Source of the DNA: Antedon bifida
Lineage: Eukaryota > Echinodermata > Crinoidea > Comatulida > Antedonidae
Length of the DNA stretch: 64,000 nucleotides
Direction of reading: 5' to 3'
Assembly: GCA_963402885.1 (NCBI GenBank)
Contig: OY727102.1
Location: 10,540,001 to 10,604,000, forward strand
A program made the translations under genes and the position numbers. Position 1 is the stretch's first letter; each line of letters opens with the position of its first letter. This document shows, one piece after another, positions 22,301-33,846 of the stretch. The notes beneath the pieces were generated by a model. That model saw only the letters and a list, made by a program, of their open reading frames with translations. It was not told the DNA's origin and ran no database searches.

Positions 22301-25300
22301 TAGACCATTTTGTGATTTTCGAAAAAACTTGGTTACACAAAAACATCAAAGTGCTTAAAATCTCATTATAAACCGTTTTAGACCATTTTGAGCAATTCGA
22401 TAAAACTTTTCACACAAAAACATCAAAGAGCACAAAATAGCTTAATATCGTATTTAAAAACGTTTTAGACCATTTTGAGCATTTCGACAAAAATTTTTCA
22501 CACAAAACATCAAAGTGTGCAGAATAGCTTCAAATCGCATTTGGAGACGTTTTAGACCATTTTGTGATTTTCGAAAAAACTTGGTTACAGAAAAACACCA
22601 AAGTGCTTAAAATCTCATTAGAAACCGTTTTAGACCATTTTGAGCAATTCGATAAAACTTTTCACACAAAAACATCAAAGAGCACAAAATAGCTTATTAT
22701 CGTATTTAAAAACGTTTTAGACCATTTTGTGATTTTCGAAAAAACTTACTAACATAAAAACACCAAAGTGCTTAGAATAGCTTCAAATCGCATTTGGAGA
22801 CGTTTTAGACCATTTTCTGATTTTCGAAAAAACTTGGTTACACAAAAACATCAAAGTGCTTAAAATCTCATTATAAACCGTTTTAGACCATTTTGAGCAA
22901 TTCGATAAAACTTTTCACACAAAAACATCAAAGAGCACAAAATAGCTTAATATCGTATTTAAAAACGTTTTAGACCATTTTAAGCATTTCGACAAAAATT
23001 GTTCACACAAAACATCAAAGTGTGCAGAATAGCTTCAAATCGCATTTGGAGACGTTTTAGACCATTTTGTGATTTTCGAAAAAACTTGTTAACATAAAAA
23101 CACTAAAGTGCTTAGAATAGCTTCAAATCGCATTTGGAGACGTTTTAGACCATTTTGTGATTTTCGAACAAACTTGGTTACAGAAAAACATCAAAGTGCT
23201 TAAAATCTCATTAGAAACCGTTTTAGACCATTTTGAGCAATTCGATAAAACTTTTCACACAAAAACATCAAAGAGCACAAAATAGCTTAATATCGTATTT
23301 AAAAACGTTTTAGACCATTTTGAGCATTTCGACAAAAATATTTCACAAAAAACATCAAAGTGCTTAGAATAGCTTCAAATCGCATTTGGAGACATTTTAG
23401 ACCATTTTGTGATTTTCGAAAAAACTTGTTAACATAAAAACACCAAAGTGCTAAGAATAGCTTCAAATCGCATTTGGAGACATTTTAGACCATTTTGTTA
23501 TTTTCGAAAAAACTTGTTAACATAAAAACACCAAAGTGCTTAGAATAGCTTCAAATCGCATTTGGAGACGTTTTAGACCATTTTGTGATTTTCGAAAAAA
23601 CTTGGTTACAGAAAAACATCAAAGGGCTTAAAATCTAATTAGAAACCGTTTTAGACCATTTTGAGCAATTCGATAAAACTTTTTACACAAAAACATCAAA
23701 GAGCACAAAATAGCTTAATATCGTATTTAAAAACGTTTTAGACCATTTTGTGATTTTCGAAAAAACTTGTTAACATAAAAACACCAAAGTGCTTAGAATA
23801 GCTTCAAATCGCATTTGGAGACGTTTTAGACCATTTTGTGATTTTCGAAAAAACTTGGTTACACAAAAACATCAAAGTGCTTAAAATCTCATTATAAACC
23901 GTTTTAGACCATTTTGAGCAATTCGATAAAACTTTTCACACAAAAACATCAAAGAGCACAAAATAGCTTAAAATCGTATTTAAAAACGTTTTAGACCATT
24001 TTGTGATTTTCGAAAAAACTTGTCAACATAAAAACACCAAAGTGCTTAGAATAGCTTCAAATCGCATTTGGAGACGTTTTAGACCATTTTGTGATTTTCG
24101 AAAAAACTTGGTTACAGAAAAACATCAAAGTGCTTAAAATCTCATTAGAAACCGTTTTAGACCATTTTCAGCAATTCGATAAAACTTTTCACACAAAAAC
24201 ATCAAAGAGCACAAAATAGCTTAATATCGTATTTAAAAACGTTTTAGACCATTTTGAGCATTTCGACAAAAAATTTTCACACAAAACATCAAAGTGTGCA
24301 GAATAGCTTCAAATCGCATTTGGAGACGTTTTAGACCATTTTGTGATTTTCGAAAAAACTTGGTTACAGAAAAACATCAAAGTGCTTAAAATCTCATTAG
24401 AAACCGTTTTAGACCATTTTGAGCAATTCGATAAAACTTTTCACACAAAAACATCAAAGAGCACAAAATAGCTTAATATCGTATTTAAAAACGTTTTAGA
24501 CCATTTTGAGCATTTCTACAAAAAATTTTCACAAAAAACATCAAAGTGTACAGAATAGCTTCAAATCGCATTTGGAGACGTTTTAGACCATTTTGTGATT
24601 TTCGAAAAAACTTGTTAACATAAAAACACCAAAGTGCTTAGAATAGCTTCAAATCGCATTTGGAGACGTTTTAGACCATTTTGTGATTTTCGAAAAAACT
24701 TGGTTACACAAAAACATCAAAGTGCTTAAAATCTCATTATAAACCGTTTTAGACCATTTTGAGCAATTCGATAAAACTTTTCACACAAAAACATCAAAGA
24801 GCACAAAATAGCTTAATATCGTATTTAAAAACGTTTTAGACCATTTTGAGCATTTCGACAAAAATTTTTCACACAAAACATCAAAGTGTGCAGAATAGCT
24901 TCAAATCACATTTGGAGACGTTTTAGACCATTTTGTGATTTTCGAAAAAACTTGGTTACAGAAAAACACCAAAGTGCTTAAAATCTCATTAGAAACCGTT
25001 TTAGACCATTTTGAGCAATTCGATAAAACTTTTCACACAAAAACATCAAAGAGCACAAAATAGCTTAATATCGTATTTAAAAACGTTTTAGACCATTTTG
25101 TGATTTTCGAAAAAACTTGTTAACATAAAAACACCAAAGTGCTTAGAATAGCTTCAAATCGCATTTGGAGACGTTTTAGACCATTTTGTGATTTTCGAAA
25201 AAACTTGGTTACACAAAAACATCAAAGTGCTTAAAATCTCATTATAAACCGTTTTAGACCATTTTGAGCAATTCGATAAAACTTTTCACACAAAAACATC

Positions 25301-25314
25301 AAAGAGCACAAAAT

Positions 25315-25567
25315 AGCTTAATATCGTATTTAAAAACGTTTTAGACCATTTTGTGATTTTCGAAAGAACTTGTTAACATAAAAACACCAAAGTGCTTAGA
25401 ATAGCTTCAAATCGCATTTGGAGACGTTTTAGACCATTTTGTGATTTTCGAAAAAACGTGGTTACACAAAAACATCAAAGTGCTTAAAATCTCATTATAA
25501 ACCGTTTTAGACCATTTTGAACAATTCGATAAAACTTTTCACACAAAAACATCAAAGAGCACAAAAT
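25315..25567 (+). repeat. 253-bp trimer HOR with a D/A hybrid, first of a tandem pair
   Basis: The first member (25315-25402, 88 bp) starts as class D (AGCTTAATATCG) and, after the shared core, ends as class A (TTGTTAACAT, CTTAGAAT). It is followed by B (25403-25490) and C (25491-25567). Distinctive variants are CGAAAGAAC in the hybrid, AACGTGGTTACAC in B and GAACAATTCG in C. All three recur in the next 253 bp, so this pair is a local tandem duplication. The switch lies inside the core shared by D and A, as expected for homologous exchange. Confidence 0.92.
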
Positions 25568-25820
25568 AGCTTAATATCGTATTTAAAAACGTTTTAGACC
25601 ATTTTGTGATTTTCGAAAGAACTTGTTAACATAAAAACACCAAAGTGCTTAGAATAGCTTCAAATCGCATTTGGAGACGTTTTAGACCATTTTGTGATTT
25701 TCGAAAAAACGTGGTTACACAAAAACATCAAAGTGCTTAAAATCTCATTATAAACCGTTTTAGACCATTTTGAACAATTCGATAAAACTTTTCACACAAA
25801 AACATCAAAGAGCACAAAAT
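25568..25820 (+). repeat. 253-bp trimer HOR, second tandem copy
   Basis: This copy appears identical to 25315-25567, including CGAAAGAAC, AACGTGGTTACAC and GAACAATTCG. Members are a D/A hybrid (25568-25655), B (25656-25743) and C (25744-25820). The related block at 18577-18829 holds the trimer only once, so the duplication postdates divergence of those two blocks. A normal D monomer follows at 25821. Confidence 0.92.
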
Positions 25821-27722
25821 AGCTTAATATCGTATTTAAAAACGTTTTAGACCATTTTGAGCATTTCGACAAAAATTTTTCACACAAAACATCAAAGTGT
25901 GCAGAATAGCTTCAAATCGCATTTGGAGACGTTTTAGACCATTTTGTGATTTTCGAAAAAACTTGTTAACATAAAAACACCAAAGTGCTAAGAATAGTTT
26001 CAAATCGCATTTTGAGACATTTTAGACCATTTTGTTTTTTTCGAAAAAACTTGTTAACATAAAAACACCAAAGTGCTTAGAATAGCTTCAAATCGCATTT
26101 GGAGACGTTTTAGACCATTTTGTGATTTTCGAAAAAACTTGGTTACAGAAAAACATCAAAGTGCTTAAAATCTCATTATAAACCGTTTTAGACCATTTTG
26201 AGCAATTCGATAAAACTTTTCACACAAAAACATCAAAGAGCACAAAATAGCTTAATATCGTATTTAAAAACGTTTTAGACCATTTTGAGCATTTCGACAA
26301 AAATTGTTCACACAAAACATCAAAGTGTGCAGAATAGCTTCAAATCGTATTTGGAGACGTTTTAGACCATTTTGTGATTTTCGAAAAAACTTGTTAACAT
26401 AAAAACACCAAAGTGCTAAGAATAGCTTCAAATCGCATTTTGAGACATTTTAGACCATTTTGTTTTTTTCGAAAAAACTTGTTAACATAAAAACACCAAA
26501 GTGCTTAGAATAGCTTCAAATCGCATTTGGAGACGTTTTAGACCATTTTGTGATTTTCGAACAAACTTGGTTACAGAAAAACATCAAAGTGCTTAAAATC
26601 TCATTAGAAACCGTTTTAGACCATTTTGAGCAATTCGATAAAACTTTTCACACAAAAACATCAAAGAGCACAAAATAGCTTAATATCGTATTTAAAAACG
26701 TTTTAGACCATTTTGAGCATTTCGACAAAAATATTTCACAAAAAACATCAAAGTGCTTAGAATAGCTTCAAATCGCATTTGGAGACATTTTAGACCATTT
26801 TGTGATTTTCGAAAAAACTTGTTAACATAAAAACACCAAAGTGCTAAGAATAGCTTCAAATCGCATTTGGAGACATTTTAGACCATTTTGTGATTTTCGA
26901 AAAAACTTGTTAACATAAAAAAACCAAAGTGCTAAGAATAGCTTCAAATCGCATTTGGAGACATTTTAGACCATTTTGTTATTTTCGAAAAAACTTGTTA
27001 ACATAAAAACACCAAAGTGCTTAGAATAGCTTCAAATCGCATTTGGCGACGTTTTAGACCATTTTGTGATTTTCGAAAAAACTTGGTTACAGAAAAACAT
27101 CAAAGTGCTTAAAATCTAATTAGAAACCGTTTTAGACCATTTTGAGCAATTCGATAAAACTTTTTACACAAAAACATCAAAGAGCACAAAATAGCTTAAT
27201 ATCGTATTTAAAAACGTTTTAGACCATTTTGTGATTTTCGAAAAAACTTGTTAACATAAAAACACCAAAGTGCTTAGAATAGCTTCAAATCGCATTTGGA
27301 GACGTTTTAGACCATTTTGTGATTTTCGAAAAAAACTTGGTTACACAAAAACATCAAAGTGCTTAAAATCTCATTATAAACCGTTTTAGACCATTTTGAG
27401 CAATTCGATAAAACGTTTCACACAAAAACATCAAAGAGCACAAAATAGCTTAATATCGTATTTAAAAACGTTTTAGACCATTTTGTGATTTTCGAAAGAA
27501 CTTGTTAACATAAAAACACCAAAGTGCTTAGAATAGCTTCAAATCGCATTTGGAGACGTTTTAGACCATTTTGTGATTTTCGAAAAAACTTGGTTACAGA
27601 AAAACATCAAAGTGCTTAAAATCTAATTATAAACCGTTTTAGACCATTTTGAGCAATTCGATAAAACTTTTTACACAAAAACATCAAAGAGCACAAAATA
27701 GCTTAATATCGTATTTAAAAAC

Positions 27723-28262
27723 GTTTTAGACCATTTTGTGATTTTCGAAAAAACTTTGTTAACATAAAAACACCAAAGTGCTTAGAATAGCTTCAAATCG
27801 CATTTGGAGACGTTTTAGACCATTTTGTGATTTTCGAAAAAACTTGGTTACACAAAAACATCAAAGTGCTTAAAATCTCATTATAAACCGTTTTAGACCA
27901 TTTTGAGCAATTCGATAAAACTTTTCACACAAAAACATCAAAGAGCACAAAATAGCTTAAAATCGTATTTAAAAACGTTTTAGACCATTTTGTGATTTTC
28001 GAAAAAACTTGTCAACATAAAAACACCAAAGTGCTTAGAATAGCTTCAAATCGCATTTGGAGACGTTTTAGACCATTTTGTGATTTTCGAAAAAACTTGG
28101 TTACAGAAAAACATCAAAGTGCTTAAAATCTCATTAGAAACCGTTTTAGACCATTTTGAGCAATTCGATAAAACTTTTCACACAAAAACATCAAAGAGCA
28201 CAAAATAGCTTAATATCGTATTTAAAAACGTTTTAGACCATTTTGAGCATTTCGACAAAAAT
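27723..28262 (+). repeat. Two extra hybrid trimers in the 26.7-29.3 kb copy
   Basis: Accounts for the 507-bp difference between the 10472 and 10979 spacings (253 + 254 bp). The first trimer has AACTTTGTTAAC, with one extra T. The second has CTTGTCAACAT, preceded by AGCTTAAAATCG. Both of those markers also occur as a pair near 23971-24023, so this stretch was probably copied from, or shares a source with, that region. Confidence 0.78.
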
Positions 28263-29995
28263 TATTCCCACAAAACACCAAAGTGCTTAGAATAGCTTCA
28301 AATCGCATTTGGAGACGTTTTAGACCATTTTGTGATTTTCGAAAAAACTTGGTTACAGAAAAACATCAAAGTGCTTAAAATCTCATTAGAAACCGTTTTA
28401 GACCATTTTGAGCAATTCGATAAAACTTTTCACACAAAAACATCAAAGAGCACAAAATAGCTTAATATCGTATTTAAAAACGTTTTAGACCATTTTGAGC
28501 ATTTCGACAAAAAATTTTCACACAAAACATCAAAGTGTGCAGAATAGCTTCAAATCGCATTTGGAGACGTTTTAGACCATTTTGTGATTTTCGAAAAAAC
28601 TTGGTTACAGAAAAACATCAAAGTGCTTAAAATCTCATTAGAAACCGTTTTAGACCATTTTGAGCAATTCGATAAAACTTTTCACACAAAAACATCAAAG
28701 AGCACAAAATAGCTTAATATCGTATTTAAAAACGTTTTAGACCATTTTGAGCATTTCTACAAAAAATTTTCACAAAAAACATCAAAGTGTACAGAATAGC
28801 TTCAAATCGCATTTGGAGACGTTTTAGACCATTTTGTGATTTTCGAAAAAACTTGTTAACATAAAAACACCAAAGTGCTTAGAATAGCTTCAAATCGCAT
28901 TTGGAGACGTTTTAGACCATTTTGTGATTTTCGAAAAAACTTGGTTACACAAAAACATCAAAGTGCTTAAAATCTCATTATAAACCGTTTTAGACCATTT
29001 TGAGCAATTCGATAAAACTTTTCACACAAAAACATCAAAGAGCACAAAATAGCTTAATATCGTATTTAAAAACGTTTTAGACCATTTTGAGCATTTCGAC
29101 AAAAATTTTTCACACAAAACATCAAAGTGTGCAGAATAGCTTCAAATCGCATTTGGAGACGTTTTAGACCATTTTGTGATTTTCGAAAAAACTTGGTTAC
29201 AGAAAAACACCAAAGTGCTTAAAATCTCATTAGAAACCGTTTTAGACCATTTTGAGCAATTCGATAAAACTTTTCACACAAAAACATCAAAGAGCACAAA
29301 ATAGCTTAATATCGTATTTAAAAACGTTTTAGACCATTTTGAGCATTTCGACAAAAATTATTCCCACAAAACATCAAAGTGTGCAGAATAGCTTCAAATC
29401 GCATTTGGAGACGTTTTAGACCATTTTGTGATTTTCGAAAAAACTTGTTAACATAAAAACACCAAAGTGCTTAGAATAGCTTCAAATCGCATTTGGAGAC
29501 GTTTTAGACCATTTTGTGATTTTCGAAAAAACTTGGTTACAGAAAAACATCAAAGTGCTTAAAATCTCATTAGAAACCGTTTTAGACCATTTTGAGCAAT
29601 TCGATAAAACTTTTCACACAAAAACATCAAAGAGCACAAAATAGCTTAATATCGTATTTAAAAACGTTTTAGACCATTTTGAGCATTTCGACAAAAATTA
29701 TTCCCACAAAACATCAAAGTGTGCAGAATAGCTTCAAATCGCATTTGGAGACATTTTAGACCATTTTGTGATTTTCGAAAAAACTTGTTAACATAAAAAC
29801 AACAAAGTGCTAAGAATAGCTTCAAATCGCATTTGGAGACGTTTTAGACCATTTTGTGATTTTCGAAAAAACTTGGTTACACAAAAACATCAAAGTGCTT
29901 AAAATCTCATTATAAACCGTTTTAGACCATTTTGAGCAATTCGATAAAACTTTTCACACAAAAACATCAAAGAGCACAAAATAGCTTAATATCGT

Positions 29996-32695
29996 ATTTA
30001 AAAACGTTTTATACCATTTTGAGCATTTCGACATAAATTTTTCACACAAAACATCAAAGTGTGCAGAATAGCTTCAAATCGCATTTGGAGACGTTTCAGA
30101 CCATTTTGTGATTTTCGAAAAAACTTGTTAACATAAAAACACCAAAGTGCTAAGAATAGCTTCAAATCGCATTTGGAGACATTTTAGACCATTTTGTTAT
30201 TTTCGAAAAATCTTGTTAACATAAAAACACCAAAGTGCTTAGAATAGCTTCAAATCGCATTTGGAGACGTTTTAGACCATTTTGTGATTTTCGAAAAAAC
30301 TTGGTTACAGAAAAACATCAAAGTGCTTAAAATATAATTAGAAACCGTTTTAGACCATTTTGAGCAATTCGATAAAACTTTTTACACAAAAACATCAAAG
30401 AGCACAAAATAGCTTAATATCGTATTTAAAAACGTTTTAGACCATTTTGTGATTTTCGAAAAAACTTGTTAACATAAAAACACCAAAGTGCTTAGAATAG
30501 CTTCAAATCGCATTTGGAGACGTTTTAGACCATTTTGTGATTTTCGAAAAAACTTGGTTACACAAAAACATCAAAGTGCTTAAAATCTCATTATAAACCG
30601 TTTTAGACCATTTTGAGCAATTCGATAAAACTTTTCACACAAAAACATCAAAGAGCACAAAATAGCTTAATATCGTATTTAAAAACGTTTTAGACCATTT
30701 TGAGCATTTCGACAAAAATTTTTCACACAAAACATCAAAGTGTGCAGAATAGCTTCAAATCGCATTTGGAGACGTTTTAGACCATTTGTGATTTTCGAAA
30801 AAACTTGGTTACAGAAAAACACCAAAGTGCTTAAAATCTCATTAGAAACCGTTTTAGACCATTTTGAGCAATTCGATAAAACTTTTCACACAAAAACATC
30901 AAAGAGCACAAAATAGCTTAATATCGTATTTAAAAACGTTTTAGACCATTTTGAGCATTTCGACAAAAATTATTCCCACAAAACATCAAAGTGTGCAGAA
31001 TAGCTTCAAATCGCATTTGGAGACGTTTTAGACCATTTTGTGATTTTCGAAAAAACTTGTTAACATAAAAACACCAAAGTGCTTAGAATAGCTTCAAATC
31101 GCATTTGGAGACGTTATTCCCACAAAACATCAAAGTGTGCAGAATAGCTTCAAATCGCATTTGGAGACATTTTAGACCATTTTGTGATTTTCGAAAAAAC
31201 TTGTTAACATAAAAACAACAAAGTGCTAAGAATAGCTTCAAATCGCATTTGGAGACGTTTTAGACCATTTTGTGATTTTCGAAAAAACTTGGTTACACAA
31301 AAACATCAAAGTGCTTAAAATCTCATTATAAACCGTTTTAGACCATTTTGAGCAATTCGATAAAACTTTTCACACAAAAACATCAAAGAGCACAAAATAG
31401 CTTAATATCGTATTTAAAAACGTTTTATACCATTTTGAGCATTTCGACATAAATTTTTCACACAAAACATCAAAGTGTGCAGAATAGCTTCAAATCGCAT
31501 TTGGAGACGTTTTAGACCATTTTGTGATTTTCGAAAAAACTTGTTAACATAAAAACACCAAAGTGCTAAGAATAGCTTCAAATCGCATTTTGAGACATTT
31601 TAGACCATTTTGTTTTTTTCGAAAAAACTTGTTAACATAAAAACACCAAAGTGCTTAGAATAGCTTCAAATCGCATTTGGAGACGTTTTAGACCATTTTG
31701 TGATTTTCGAACAAACTTGGTTACAGAAAAACATCAAAGTGCTTAAAATCTCATTAGAAACCGTTTTAGACTATTTTGAGTAATTCGATAAAACTTTTCA
31801 CACAAAAACATCAAAGAGCACAAAATAGCTTAATATCGTATTTAAAAACGTTTTAGACCATTTTGAGCATTTCGACAAAAATTATTCCCACAAAACATCA
31901 AAGTGTGCAGAATAGCTTCAAATCGCATTTGGAGACATTTTAGACCATTTTGTGATTTTCGAAAAAACTTGTTAACATAAAAACACCAAAGTGCTAAGAA
32001 TAGCTTCAAATCGCATTTTGAGACATTTTAGACCATTTTGTGATTTTCGAAAAAACTTGTTAACATAAAAACACCAAAGTGCTAAGAATAGCTTCAAATC
32101 GCATTTTGAGACATTTTAGACCATTTTGTTATTTTCGAAAAAACTTGTTAACATAAAAACACCAAAGTGCTTAGAATAGCTTCAAATCGCATTTGGAGAC
32201 GTTTTAGACCATTTTGTGATTTTCGAAAAAACTTGGTTACAGAAAAACATCAAAGTGCTTAAAATCTCATTAGAAACCGTTTTAGACCATTTTGAGCAAT
32301 TCGATAAAACTTTTCACACAAAAACATCAAAGAGCACAAAATAGCTTAATATCGTATTTAAAAACGTTTTAGACCATTTTGAGCATTTCGACAAAAATTA
32401 TTCCCACAAAACATCAAAGTGTGCAGAATAGCTTCAAATCGCATTTGGAGACATTTTAGACCATTTTGTGATTTTCGAAAAAACTTGTTAACATAAAAAC
32501 AACAAAGTGCTAAGAATAGCTTCAAATCGCATTTGGAGACGTTTTAGACCATTTTGTGATTTTCGAAAAAACTTGGTTACACAAAAACATCAAAGTGCTT
32601 AAAATCTCATTATAAACCGTTTTAGACCATTTTGAGCAATTCGATAAAACTTTTCACACAAAAACATCAAAGAGCACAAAATAGCTTAATATCGT
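29996..32695 (+). repeat. Short 2.7-kb super-unit (head joined to tail)
   Basis: Starts with the CGACATAAAT module start at 29996 and a second at 31412, then runs to the next unit at 32696. The first 1416 bp match the 1329-bp module plus one 88-bp monomer minus one base (ACCATTTGTG at 30781 lacks one T of CCATTTTGTG). The remaining 1284 bp match the tail of super-unit 1 (41147-42682), minus one 340-bp HOR and plus one 88-bp monomer. The unit thus lacks about 7 kb of internal sequence present in its neighbours. Confidence 0.82.
31090..31145 (+). repeat. 56-bp truncated A-D fusion monomer, copy 2
   Basis: Same GACGTTATTCCC junction and 56-bp length as 1096-1151, in the short super-unit 29996-32695. 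Unlike copies 1, 3, 5 and 7, it is followed by a complete A (31146-31233) and then B, which marks the uncontracted form of this module. Confidence 0.92.
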
Positions 32696-33790
32696 ATTTA
32701 AAAACGTTTTATACCATTTTGAGCATTTCGACATAAATTTTTCACACAAAACATCAAAGTGTGCAGAATAGCTTCAAATCGCATTTGGAGACGTTTCAGA
32801 CCATTTTGTGATTTTCGAAAAAACTTGTTAACATAAAAACACCAAAGTGCTAAGAATAGCTTCAAATCGCATTTGGAGACATTTTAGACCATTTTGTTAT
32901 TTTCGAAAAATCTTGTTAACATAAAAACACCAAAGTGCTTAGAATAGCTTCAAATCGCATTTGGAGACGTTTTAGACCATTTTGTGATTTTCGAAAAAAC
33001 TTGGTTACAGAAAAACATCAAAGTGCTTAAAATATAATTAGAAACCGTTTTAGACCATTTTGAGCAATTCGATAAAACTTTTTACACAAAAACATCAAAG
33101 AGCACAAAATAGCTTAATATCGTATTTAAAAACGTTTTAGACCATTTTGTGATTTTCGAAAAAACTTGTTAACATAAAAACACCAAAGTGCTTAGAATAG
33201 CTTCAAATCGCATTTGGAGACGTTTTAGACCATTTTGTGATTTTCGAAAAAACTTGGTTACACAAAAACATCAAAGTGCTTAAAATCTCATTATAAACCG
33301 TTTTAGACCATTTTGAGCAATTCGATAAAACTTTTCACACAAAAACATCAAAGAGCACAAAATAGCTTAATATCGTATTTAAAAACGTTTTAGACCATTT
33401 TGAGCATTTCGACAAAAATTTTTCACACAAAACATCAAAGTGTGCAGAATAGCTTCAAATCGCATTTGGAGACGTTTTACACCATTTTGTGATTTTCGAA
33501 AAAACTTGGTTACAGAAAAACACCAAAGTGCTTAAAATCTCATTAGAAACCGTTTTAGACCATTTTGAGCAATTCGATAAAACTTTTCACACAAAAACAT
33601 CAAAGAGCACAAAATAGCTTAATATCGTATTTAAAAACGTTTTAGACCATTTTGAGCATTTCGACAAAAATTATTCCCACAAAACATCAAAGTGTGCAGA
33701 ATAGCTTCAAATCGCATTTGGAGACGTTTTAGACCATTTTGTGATTTTCGAAAAAACTTGTTAACATAAAAACACCAAAGTGCTTAGAAT

Positions 33791-33846
33791 AGCTTCAAAT
33801 CGCATTTGGAGACGTTATTCCCACAAAACATCAAAGTGTGCAGAAT
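33791..33846 (+). repeat. 56-bp truncated A-D fusion monomer, copy 3
   Basis: Same junction, in the first 1329-bp module of super-unit 32696-42682. It lies 32695 bp from copy 1 and is followed by an A/B hybrid at 33847-33934. Confidence 0.92.

Larger units (their letters stand above)
9508..29995 (+). repeat. Second, mosaic array type between super-units
   Basis: The same A-D monomers are used, but in a different long-range order from the 9.9-kb units. Markers include D/A hybrids with CTTACTAACAT (near 9524, 13210, 14736, 22746), GAGCGATTCGAC in C (12262, 15905, 21798), AATATTTCAC in D (near 16257, 20287, 23336, 26731) and AACGTGGTTACAC in B (18718, 25456, 25709). The region is a patchwork of overlapping duplications with spacings of 1526, 6738, 9108, 9536, 10472 and 10979 bp. 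No non-satellite sequence was seen. Confidence 0.85.
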
